From positions 7,951,501 to 8,015,500 of the forward strand of contig NC_087245.1 in NCBI RefSeq assembly GCF_037042905.1: a DNA stretch of 64,000 nt. Direction: 5' to 3'. The translations under genes were made by a program, and so were the position numbers. Below are positions 22,454 through 34,618 of the stretch, piece by piece. The notes under the pieces were generated by a model. It did no database searches. It was not told the origin of the DNA and saw only the letters and a list, made by a program, of their open reading frames with translations. Numbering within the stretch: the first letter of the stretch is position 1; the number at the start of each line of letters is the position of its first letter. This stretch comes from Lytechinus pictus (taxonomy: Eukaryota > Echinodermata > Echinoidea > Temnopleuroida > Toxopneustidae).

Positions 22454-25400
22454 ATAATACTAATAGTAGTCATAGTCGTGAGATAATATTCATGTAGTTG
22501 TGGTAATAATATAGTCATAGTCGTGAGCTAAATTCATGTGGTTGTGGTAATAGTAGTTGTAGTGAGTTTTCTATGTTAATTTATAAACTTTGATTTAGAA
22601 GTGTAACAGTAATAACATCTTACCTGCATATTGGCTCCGATCCATCATTTGTTATACATATTCCATCATTTTCACAGATGATGTGTCCACAGGGAACTGA
22701 ATAAAGTTTGAGACAAATTAACTGTTCATTTAAAATTTTCAATCAATTATGCTGGGTTTGAGAAAGTATAGTGGAAACATTTTTATCCGAGGGTCTGCGC
22801 CGTTGCAATTTCGTGCGCTGTGCCCGAGTGATTGCATGGTTTTTAGTCTGACGCAAAATAGTATTAAAAAAATATTCTATTCTGACCTCACGAACTATTT
22901 TGATCTCCGATGAATTTCATTTTTCTGTTGAAACTATGATTAGTCACGTGAAGGGCTCTCGACCAATCAAAATAGCAACAAATTTTCAGTAAGGGATATA
23001 ACTCCATATATTCTAATAATTTGTTCACATTATTTTAATTAGGGGATAAGCACTCTTGTTATAATATCCCATTGTTCTCTAACATGTCTAAGCATTCCTT
23101 AACGAGTTACATCACTGACCAATGGTACATTAGTTGTGTCATATATATAAACCTGAACTTGACTCACGGGGTCAATTTCCCAGAACATAAGGCAAATTAA
23201 GATTGTGTTTGGTAACCAAGGTAACATGAATCATTTGATATACCATGCATAATTATGTAAAATTTGAATTGACTCACAAGAAATGAAGAAGCTTGAACTT
23301 GAAGAAAGGTAGAGTCCTGAACCGGGATTGACCTCATCATTTGACGTTATTGCATTTCTAAATATGTCAGTAGCCTCTTCAGCAGTTACACTCGATGATG
23401 AATCGTAAATAAGTATGAAAACGGCAATAACACTTCCAGGCCTAAATGATGTGACTCTTGAAGCGATGAAACCTGATGTGTTTCTAAATACCATATCGAG
23501 CTTGAGAATACATGAAAAGGGAAAGAAACTCGAATAACAGCAGTCAATCAGAATAATCATATCAGAGTAAATCACCAATAATATGATTGTTACATGCAGG
23601 GGCGTCGATCCATTTTTCAGATGAACAATGAACATCAATATGAACTTAGTCATCGATCTCGCTAACTTCGTTTTCTCATCATGATCAATAATCCCCACTT
23701 GCTCTTATAACACTGTCAGGTCAATACGTGTTTACATGAGTTCAGTGACTTTCCTTTAATATCCATTAATTTTCTCTTGGGATTCATACTTTGGGACTTA
23801 TCTAGACTTTACCTATACAGTGCGTATCAAAAAAAACGGGACAGATTTGAAAAGTCTATAAAATTTTAGTTTCAAATTATTATGTCTATATTTTGGTGTT
23901 AATCGGTGCTCTAAGGTCTTGTCTTTCAAATGCTATTAAAAAAAAATTAGTTTTGTTCATGCTTGAGCGAACACGGGACGTTTTTGTTGGGGGTTCAAAA
24001 AGAGGCTTGCGCCAGAATTGCAGAATATGAGTAAATGATGATCGGACTTCTTGCTAATTAGCAGACTTCCTCTTAACCTTTTCATTATCTTTGCCATAAT
24101 TTTCAAATCATGCGGTCAAAATTCATTTTCAGATCTATTTATTTGATTGAATTATTCTGTTATTTCTTTTTAATATGCTTTCTGTTATAGCTTTGAATAT
24201 TCCTTCTTCAAGCTAAAATTATTTTTTTCAACCGAATTATGGGAGAGCATGGATTTTTTATTCAAATCCTTTCATTATGTGCTACAAAGGTTATGGTGCC
24301 TTTTGAACAAAGCCACACAGATGGGCGGGCGCTCGGGGGTTGCTCCCCCCCCCCCTCAATTAAAAAAAATCATGACCACGAAAAAAAGTGGACAGGAAAT
24401 AAAAGGAAAGATAGAAAGTAAAATATGATATTATTTGCTGAATATTATGTCAAAATCTATCACAAAATTTGATATTGTAATTAAAAAAAGTGGGAATATT
24501 TGCGTGCTCACTTCGCTCGCTCACAACTTTTTAATACATTTTACCCGATCTGCCATATCTAGCTCCTTCAAAATTGACTCAATACACCATTGTCATTGAA
24601 AGACATGAATCCCTTCCTGTGTTTCCTGTCAAGCAATTAAACTTGGTCAACGAATTAATGACCCATTGAAAAATAGATTCATGTCTTTTAAAGGTACATA
24701 ACATAATTTGTTTCACATAATAAAACGATTTGAATAATCACAAGTTTTCCCAATTAATAATTCAAATCTTCTTGCTTGGGTTAACAAAAAAAATCTTCTT
24801 TTCTCAGTTACTTATGAAGGAAAATTAAAAGGTAAGAGAAGTTTAAATGAAAAAACAAAATAATTCAATTAAATAAATAACTTTGTAAATGAAATTTGAC
24901 AACATAATTCGAAAATTGTGGCACAGATAATGAAAAGGTCAAGAGGGAGTCTCCTGATTAGCAAGAAGTCTGATCATTGTATTACACATATTCTGCAATT
25001 CTGGCGCAAGCCTCTTTTTGAACCCCAAACAAAAACGTCCCGTGTTCGGTCAAGCATGAATAAAATTTATTTTTTTAAATTGCATTTCAAAGATAAGACC
25101 TTAGAGCATCTATTAACACCAAAATTATAGACATTATTATTTGAAACTAAAATTTTTTAGACTTTTCAAATCTGTCCCGTTTTTTTTGATACGCACTGTA
25201 TTTTACTTATAATATTTTGGATTATCATTTCTACGGAAGGATTCCATGCACCTTATATAGTTTTCACCGGGATTGTGCAATATCTGAACTTAATTTTCGC
25301 GGTTATCAAATCAGAGTCGTGAATCATGCGTCACTCCGAACTCTAGCCATCTAGCGATAGTTTTTCGACAGCTATACCGTATTTGTTCATCGGACTGATC

Positions 25401-28400
25401 CAATCCAAATCAAGCATTGCCAGCTCTGGTCCCCGCTTTGTTTATGGTATTTGGACACATTCCTTTCGATGAGTAACTTTAACTTTGATGGAATCACAAT
25501 TAGTCCACTGGCGGATCCAGTTGGGGGGGGGGGGGGCAAGGGTCGGCCAGTGCCCTCCCCCTTTTGAGAGGCACAATTACCATTTGTAATCTTAAAATGC
25601 CGTTAAAGCAGAAGTGTACCACCAATTTTTTTGCTTGTCAATTTATTTCGTGGACGAAATATTATTATATTTAATTTTTTGTTTAAAATCTTATCTAAAT
25701 TTTATCTATTTTATTTTTGTGCTTGTCAAAATTTTCCTCGGGAAAATGTGCCCCTCCTTGAAAAGTCATGGATCCACCCCTGAATTAGTCTTCTAGAATT
25801 CTACAACACCATTGTTGTAGTTTGGTAAATAATTTTTAAGGCACTTTACAACACGTTCTTTATTCTATTCTTATTCATTTCATCTGATTATGATTCAAAC
25901 TTGAAACATAAATATCAAGAAAAAGAACTAACGCATATTTTAACGAGTGTAGAGCGACATTCAATAAAGTCTTCACATAGTTATTTCTATATCTCTGTTT
26001 ATTTTACCTGTGCTTGAACCTTCTTTGCGGTGTCAATATAGATTGTGGTCGAATTATCCATTAGATCGTCTGTAAAACTAGCAACATTGTCACCAATCCT
26101 TGCCAAAGTAACGTTTCCAGAGAGGATCCGACTTACTTTTTCAAGAAACAAAAGTAATAGAAAGCAAAAAAAGTATCAAGGACCAAAAAAAATCACATTA
26201 TATCAGCATGATCAGTACATGTACAAAGTCTTACATAGATATAATTTGATGGAAAGTTCTAAAAAAATACGAAAAATATATGAAAAAATATGAAAACGTT
26301 CTAAAAGAAAATAGAAGTGGAACTTATTGATGTTGTCAAAAACAAAGAAGACGTCAATCTCGGTGAAAGTGTGTGAAATGCAATCCTAGGAATGAAAAAT
26401 GTCATTACTAATGGACCATTTATTGTCTTTTGCAGTTCATGTAAAATTACAAATTCATTTAGCTAAACATAATGTCTGATATCTGTCAGCAGGTATGAAA
26501 TCATAATTATTGATTTGAATAATAGCAAAAGGGTAGGCATGGAGAGTGATATCAAACCAGCAAAAAATGACATTTGAATGAAAATAACCCGATTATAATA
26601 TGTAAATCATTGGTTTTGTGTTTGTTTCAATATGCTTGTACAAATGGAAGGATAGACGAATATTAACCTAATTAACATAGCACCCTTGCTCCATTGATAG
26701 TGATTGTGAATCCGGGAAACTAGAATTACCTGTTTGATTGCTTTCAACAGTTAGTACAAACTGAAATGTCTTGGACAGCACTCCATCTGTTGCATTTATC
26801 ACGATGTTGTTGACTTCATTTGATAAAACTCCTAATTGCGGTCCTTCTCCATTTACAAATATTGATTCATCTATTCCATCACCATAGAATGAGAAATTGT
26901 GGACAGTTAGGTCTTCGTTCAAGCGGTAATTAAAAGAAAGAAAGGATGTGCCTCCCGTAGAAACAGCTATTGCATCTATAACATCGACCGGCAATTCGGT
27001 CACTTTTTCAGAAAAAGAGGTTAGTGTAAAAAAGAAGGAAAATAGAAAATTAGAACTTTGGTAAGAATTAAATGTTATGTATCAAGGGAGTTTGCAATAC
27101 GTATTAGATTAATTGATAAATCACGGATAGAAATCATAGAAATTGGGTAAAAAATTATGATCTATTTAATCAGTAACTATCATGGTCTTACGGGAAGAAG
27201 TTGCAATCCAACCATCGCAAACGGAGGCCACGGGGCAGAGTCTTCCCGCGAGATTGGGAACAATGGTTGGATACAGTGAGAAACCGACTCAACCATACTT
27301 AAACCATGCTAACCAAGTTTTCCCTGCATTGAACCTAATATATGCAGCGAAATAAATGAATATGATCAGGCGGATTCTTGTGACGATATAATAATGTAAA
27401 CGATGCGGAGACTGTGAACTATATTATGAGGACTCTGAATCTCCAAATAAACATGTTTTGAAACCTATCAAACAGGACTCTCTGAATAGTGATATTATCT
27501 GATTATTGATACTCATGATGACTGCATAAACAATTCGTTATCTGAACATCTTAATTTTACCAACCCTCTTGATAGTATCGGAAATATATCTGGTTTTAAA
27601 ATTGTTCATCTAAATGCACAGAGTTTGTTCCAGATTCGAATACTTTTAGCTCAAAATGAAATCCAAACACTCGCAATCAGCGAGAGTTGGCTTCATGATG
27701 GGATTGATAATAATGAGATAAATATACCCGGTAATAGTATTGTACGCCATGATCGTCCCGGTAGGGATACTCATGGTGGTACTGCTTTTTATATGTCATA
27801 AGTTAAATTTCATATATTTGGACCTTGGTGATAGTTCCGTTGAATTCGAATCATGTTGGATTGAAATATCACCTAAAGAAAGTAATTCTTTTATAATTGG
27901 TGTTGTTTATTTTCCCAAAAAGAAAAACGAATATCTGCATCAATTAAAAAATATTATATCTGAAATAGATATGAACAATCGTGAGGTCGTGATCGTAGGA
28001 GATCTCAATTTTAATATATTTTGTGATAGTGATAAATCTAAGATAGATGACATGTGTTGCAAATTTCAGCTTTCCCAAATTGTAAATTCTCCTACTAGAA
28101 TCACTGAGAGGTCAAGTACATGCATTGATCTTGCATTGGTGTCACATCCAGAACGTGTGATAGCACATGTTATTCCGTATGGTCTCAGTGACCACTTTAT
28201 GCTATTCCTGAATAGGAAAATTAAGTATAAAACAGAAAATGTATGTAAAATTGTTAAGCTCCGAAATTATAAACACTTTGAAAATGAAAGTTCTTATGTG
28301 ACATGATGCTACGGCCATGGAATGAGGTACTTGAGTGTCAAGATGTAGATATTGCATGGAATATATGGAAAGGTCTTTTTGATGGCGTTTGCAACATTCA

Positions 28401-31400
28401 TGCTCCATTTCGATCAATTCGTATTCGTACTAAATACATGGCACCCTGGGTGACAAAGGAAATGATTGAACTAGGGAGACATAGAGATTATCTTTTCACA
28501 AATGCAAAAACCACCAATGATTGGAAGGAAGCTAAGCTAGTTAGAAACAAAGTTAACAACATGGGGAAATATTTGAAGAAACAATATTACAACAAAGAAG
28601 TGAAAGAAAACAAAAATAACATTAACCGATTATAGAATGTGACAAAAAAAGCTGCTTCCATTCGGAAATCAAATACTTTACCCTTAGCAGATAACAAAGT
28701 AGACAAACAATTTTAACGACCACTTTACTCAAATTGGAGCAAACTAGGCCAAAAGTTTTGTTCGTGATTGCCAGGTTTTGTCAGTTAATCATGGCAACAA
28801 TGATTCACTTTTCAAATTCCAACCGATATCTACGTCTTTTGTTGAAAAACAAATTCGTGTCATGCCAAGTAAGAAAGCAATGGGGATTGACAATATAACA
28901 TGTAAGCTCCTGAAAGCTGCCTGCGCCGGCCGGCCCATACTCCCTTCGTTAACACACATAATAAATGTTTCTCTTTCATCACGAAAATTTCCAGAAGAAT
29001 GGAAACTTGCGATAGTTACACCGCTATTCAAGGACGGAAATCGTAACTTAATTGAAAACTATAGACCGATTTCGGTCTTACCATTGGTATCTAAATTACT
29101 GGAAAGAGCGGTCCACAACCAGTTGTATGATTTTTTGCAAAATTCAAATTTCCTATACCCGCAGCAGTCAGGTTTCAGGCCGAGGCACTCGACTCAATCC
29201 ACCGTACTTGATGTAACTGATTTTGTATTAACTAATATGAATGATGGTCTTGTTACTGGTGCACTATTTATCGATCTCAAGAAAGCGTTCGACACTGTAG
29301 ATCACGCGATTTTATTGGATATTTTAAGAAATGCGGGCGTGAGAAATTTTGAATATGAATGGTTTAAATCATATCTCACTAACATGAAACAAAAGGTAAT
29401 AGTGGATGATAAATTATCTAATATGAGAGCTATTCAATATGGAGTCCCCCAAGGCTCAATTTTAGGGCCATTGCTGTTTATCATGTACATAAATACTCTT
29501 CCTAAATCATTATCAGGTATCGAATGTAAAATCAACATGTATGCAGATGACGCAGTCTTACTTTTCAAAGCCAGGTCACCTAATGAACTAGAATCAAATA
29601 TGAAAGCCGGATTAGAAGAAGTGTGTAATTGGTTATAACTCATAAGTTAACACTAAATACTAGTAAAACAAAATACATGATACTTGGATCCAAACAGCGA
29701 CTCAATAATTTCAAAAATGTTGAGATTTCTATTGGAAATAAGGAAATTGAGAGAGTATCCAATTTTAAGTATCTAGGTGTTATACTCGATGAAAATTTGA
29801 CATACGAAAGGCACATAGATCACATTGCTAAAAAGATTTCGAGAAAAATTGGATTTCTACGTCGATCCGCAAAGCCTTATATCCCTGATGATATTTTCAA
29901 ACTACTCTGTAATGCTTTGATCATGCCCCAATTTGATTATTGTGACATAGTTTGGTCTAATTCCTCTCTCGGCCTCCTTGATAGACTTACCAAATTGCAT
30001 AACAGAATGGCAAGGATGATGATTTATTTTCCGTTCTAAAATGGAAAGATCTCTTTCCCAGACGGCATTTCCATCGAATGTGTGAAGTATTTAAATGTGT
30101 TAATTGTATTTCTCCCCCATATTCAAGTGAATGGTTTATTAAACATAATTATGATATAAGAACTAGATCAATGTCCACTGCATCTCTGCAGGTAAACAGT
30201 GCTCCTCTACATAATAATAGTGGCAAGAGGACTTTTCAGTACATCGGGACCACAGAATGGAATAATCTTAGGAAAGATCAACGCCAGGCTATTCCGTTTC
30301 ATCCATTCATTCCGTGCCTCGTTTAACAAATGAATAATTGATAAGCCTTGCAACGAAGAGGAGTAACATTGCGTTATTCAATCATATTCATATTCTAACT
30401 TGGCAAACATTACAATCTCTACTCAAATTATTACCAATCAAGTGAACATAACTCTGTCACCAGTCATCCATCCTTTTCCCGTTAAATCGTATGCAGCAGT
30501 TTCCAATAGCCTTTTCTTTTTCCTTTGTTTCTTGAAATTCAATGTTGATCTTTTATTAGATTGTATTTTTAATGTTTTTATTTGTTGTTTTAGTGTATGC
30601 CATTTTGATTTATGTATTCGTTCTTTGTAAATATTGTACATATTGATTTTTATCTCAGGGCCCTCAAGGACAGCAGTTTGTTAACTGATGAGGCCACCCT
30701 GATTAAATAAAACTGAAAATAAAAATAAAAAAATAAAAAAAATAAAAAAATAAATAAATAAAATAATTACTTGACACTACGTGACACATACAACATGTCA
30801 TCGAATATTGTAGTTCATTATCCACTAGCTTGCTAGGGGAAATGAGCACATATTTTAACATAGTAACGGTAACCCCACAAAAGTATAAGCCTACAGCTTT
30901 GAAAAAAAGGTAAAGTTTCATCACTCAAAATTGACAGAAGTCATGAATTCTAAAAAAAAAAAATCCCCTCCAATGACAACATTACATTGTAGGGGATTTC
31001 AGAAGGCATGATTTCCGTCCATCTCGTTTTTAAAGATTACTGGTGGGTGTTTCATAAAGCTGTTCGTAAAGTTACGCACAACTATTTACGCACGACTGTA
31101 ACATGTTCTTAGGTCATATATCAATTATACAGGGATATCATTTTGCACAAGAAAGCTAGGATCACCAGTCGTGCGTAAAGTCATTCGTATCTTACGAACA
31201 GGCGCGTAGCCAGGGGGGGTGGCGGTGGTGGCGGTCGCCCCCCCCCCCAAAAAAAAAAAACGTCAACAAAAAGAAAAGAAAGAAGGGAAAAAAGGAAAAG
31301 GGAAGGGAGGAAAGGGAAGAAAGGTAGCTTTGTCGGGTTTTTTTTCTTTTTATTCTTTATTTTTTTTCTCAGAAGAAACTCCTTCACTTTTGCTCTAAAT

Positions 31401-34400
31401 TTATATATGCATTTTGCTTCCGCGCGGTTAAATGACAATATTGAAGTTCTCCATTGTTTCCCCCACCCTTTCTCTAACCCTGATTTTCCACCTCAGCTAT
31501 ATGTGTTTCTTGCCAGTTAAAGTTCAAATGTATAGATTAAGGCATGGAATTAGAGTAAGGTTAGGCCGAAGTATATATATTAAGTTATCTTTTTTTTAAT
31601 TGATCGCGCAACTTCTGGTCGGGTCGGCTCCGGGCGGGTAAAATCTTTATATCAATTTCTGCCGTCACCTCCATAAAGTCAACTTCTCCCGCTTTTCAGG
31701 TCATTACTAAACAACCATAATTTGGGGCAAACAGGTTCCTAATTTAAAAAGAGGAATGTATAAAATTCGTGTCGTATTAAATAAAAAAGTACAATATTTT
31801 TTTTTCAAATTCTATTAATCTTCATGTTATTTCCCTGCACATTCATCTCCTGTCCTGTTTTGCGCCCTCAGTTTGAAATTTGGAATGACACTTAGGTTTC
31901 TTTATAATTCAAAATGAAGCGCTTCAGGATAAGTCAAAGAAATTAGGCATCCTTTTTTATATAATTTTAATAAATCACAGAAGTTTCAACTTTTTGCCCA
32001 CTACTTTCCTTGTAATGAAGTTCAATAATCTTAGGAAATCAATTGAATTAGAGCCGATGGGGTATTAGATATATCTGCATTTGATGAAACGTCCGCCCTT
32101 TGAAATTTCAGAGTTTTATTACTCTGCGCGGGGAGGAATATCTTCCTCCCGGCATATACACTTCTTCTCCTCTGTTTTGCGAGTTAAAGATATGCACTGT
32201 CGCTAAATTGTTTGTAATCAAATCTGATCTTTCCAAGGGAAGTATTCAATATATCTTTGAGAATACCCTTTTCTCGGGACCCTTTTCATGGCAAAAAATT
32301 GATAAAACGCTTTAGCTTCCGCGCTTCGCGCGGAGTTATTATGATTTTAATTTCCTCCATTGTATTCCTTTTTGTGCGTTCACAATCACTTTTGAAAGCA
32401 AGGTTCAAAATCACAATATAGTCAACTGAATTGGAGCTGATATAGGTACTAGAGACAAGAGAGACGGCTCCTTTTCATTTTAATTTATGAAACACCAAAA
32501 GCTTCGCGCGGGAGGGGGAAACTCCCCCTCCCTCCACCCACCCCCTAGGGAGCGCGCTTTGCGCGCTCTGTAAGTGTTGGGTTGGGACGCTTCGCGTGCA
32601 TTTACCGCCCCCTCCAAAATGAAATCCTGGCTACGCGGTTGCTTACGAACAGCTTTATGAAACACCCACCTGTTGTGAATTTTGTCTGGAAACATAATTT
32701 ACATTGGATTTGTACTTCTCGGCATTCTCTGGTTCACATGTTAATACCATGAATACGGAATTAACGGGAAAACATCTGGGGAGGGGCTTTATGCCCCCTT
32801 CCAGTATTGTTTAAGGGTGAATCTGTGACATAAATCACAGCTTTACTCACTTTGTATATCGATATAGCAGATTGCGTTATTGATATTCCCTGCTAAGTCT
32901 GTAACATTCACTGATACTTCATTGATGCCGAGATCCAACCTTTGACCTGGTCTCTTTGGAGCATAATTTACCAGAAGAGACGATTGCTCATCAACGTTAT
33001 CAGAAACGATCACATCATAATTGGATACAACGTTGCCAAGCAGAATGGTTTGATTGGAACACGTTATATTGGGTGGTTGATCATCTGCCAAAACGAAACG
33101 AAAAGTGCATTTCATTTTTTTAGATATTTAATATCAGCAATATTGAAATTACGATCGTCTAAACGGTGGCAGAGGCAGGATAATGCAGAAAAAGGGACAC
33201 AGACAGACAGACAGACAGACATAGAAAGAGGGAGAGAGAGAATGAGAGCGAGGGAAGGTGTGGAGATCGAAAAAAGAGACCACCTGAAATGAGATATCAT
33301 TCTTTTATCAATCGAATAGTATGGGTATCAATCAGGGGCGTCGATCCATTTTTCAGATTGGGGGGGGGGGACAAAATCATGAATCAACGTTCCAAAGGCG
33401 CTCGATCACACAAAACGAACAAACTCACCCACACACACCCCTACACATACACATAGGCCTATATTATATTTATACAGATGACTCATGAGAAAGAGACACG
33501 TATCTCACCAACAAATTAATGCGAGCGCGAAGCGCGAGCTGAATTTTTTTAGTATACTGACATGAAAACATGAAAAGGTACCTGTTTAGGACTGCTTGTA
33601 GTAACTCATGAGGAGGATAGATACATGAATCTCACTACACAGATAATGCGAGTGCCGAGAGCGAGCTGAAATTTCTTTTTATTCTGACCTGAAAGCTTGA
33701 TATTCTAAGCATTTTTGGTACCAATGATTAAGATGGGTATCTAAAAGAACAATAGATGCGAGCGCGAAGCGTGAGATGAAAAATTTGATATCTCAATCTG
33801 AAAAAAAATGGCAGTTTAATGGACGTTTTTAATAAAGAACAAGATATATATCCAACAAAAGATTGCAAATCGAAGCGGGATTCACCTATTTAATCATAAA
33901 AAGTATGGGTTTTTGCTACAGAAATGATGCGAGCGCGAAGCGCGAGCTGAAATTTTTTATATTCCAATCTGAAAAGCGCACATTTTGAGCACGATTTTAA
34001 ATAAAGAACGAGTTGGTATCTAAATCTCGCTTGCTGATTTTTGTGTAACATTACAATCTTATTTTATTTTTACACATGCGGAATTATTCATTGGTGGGGC
34101 GATCGCCCCCCTGCCCCCAGGATCAACGCCTCTGATATCAATGACTTATATGACACAGAAATATATCTGATACTATTTTTTCTTCCATTTTCATCCCTTT
34201 TATCCCCCCACTATTTAAAAAGAAAAACCGATAAGAGGAGTTGCCACCCCAAATGGACAACTTTCTTTCCTCTGTGAGTTGTAGGACCGGTTGCTTAGTG
34301 TCAGACTTACGATATTTTAGCCTAAAGAATTCCAAGGTTAAATGATCAAGATGAAGTGATAAGTGATGTCCCATCCCCCTTTTGTTTGTTGGTGGGTTTT

Positions 34401-34565
34401 TATTTTTTCTTTGCAATGTGTCTCTTTTTTAGAAGATGGTTTTATATACGTTAAACGGGGTGTTAATCCTACCTGTACTCAGAGAATAGAAAACTAGAAC
34501 TAGATATTATTGGCAGTATTCTTCAAATGCCTTCATATGAATATATATGTGTGTATACAGAGTAT

Positions 34566-34618
<53 letters not shown>

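Larger units (their letters stand above)
27190..30770 (+). mobile_element. CR1/Jockey-type non-LTR retrotransposon, degenerate
   Basis: It runs on the plus strand, opposite to the host gene, in the intron between exons A6 and B7. It carries an endonuclease and RT broken into at least five frames and ends in an A-rich AAATAAAAAAA-type tail at about 30714-30765. The 5' end is not defined; readable ORF2 sequence starts by about 27460. Copy-specific stops show it is inactive. Confidence 0.85.

Noticed and set aside
22126..22518. Long Ser-, Val- and Thr-rich ORFs on both strands
   Set aside because: They are translations of the (GTA)n microsatellite in different frames; no splice sites or other coding signal.
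31181..31438. ORF with proline and phenylalanine runs
   Set aside because: It is made of homopolymer G/C and A/T runs at the end of the hAT-type element.
33112..33300. Ser/Leu-rich minus-strand ORF next to exon A6
   Set aside because: It translates the (GACA)n/(GA)n simple repeat.
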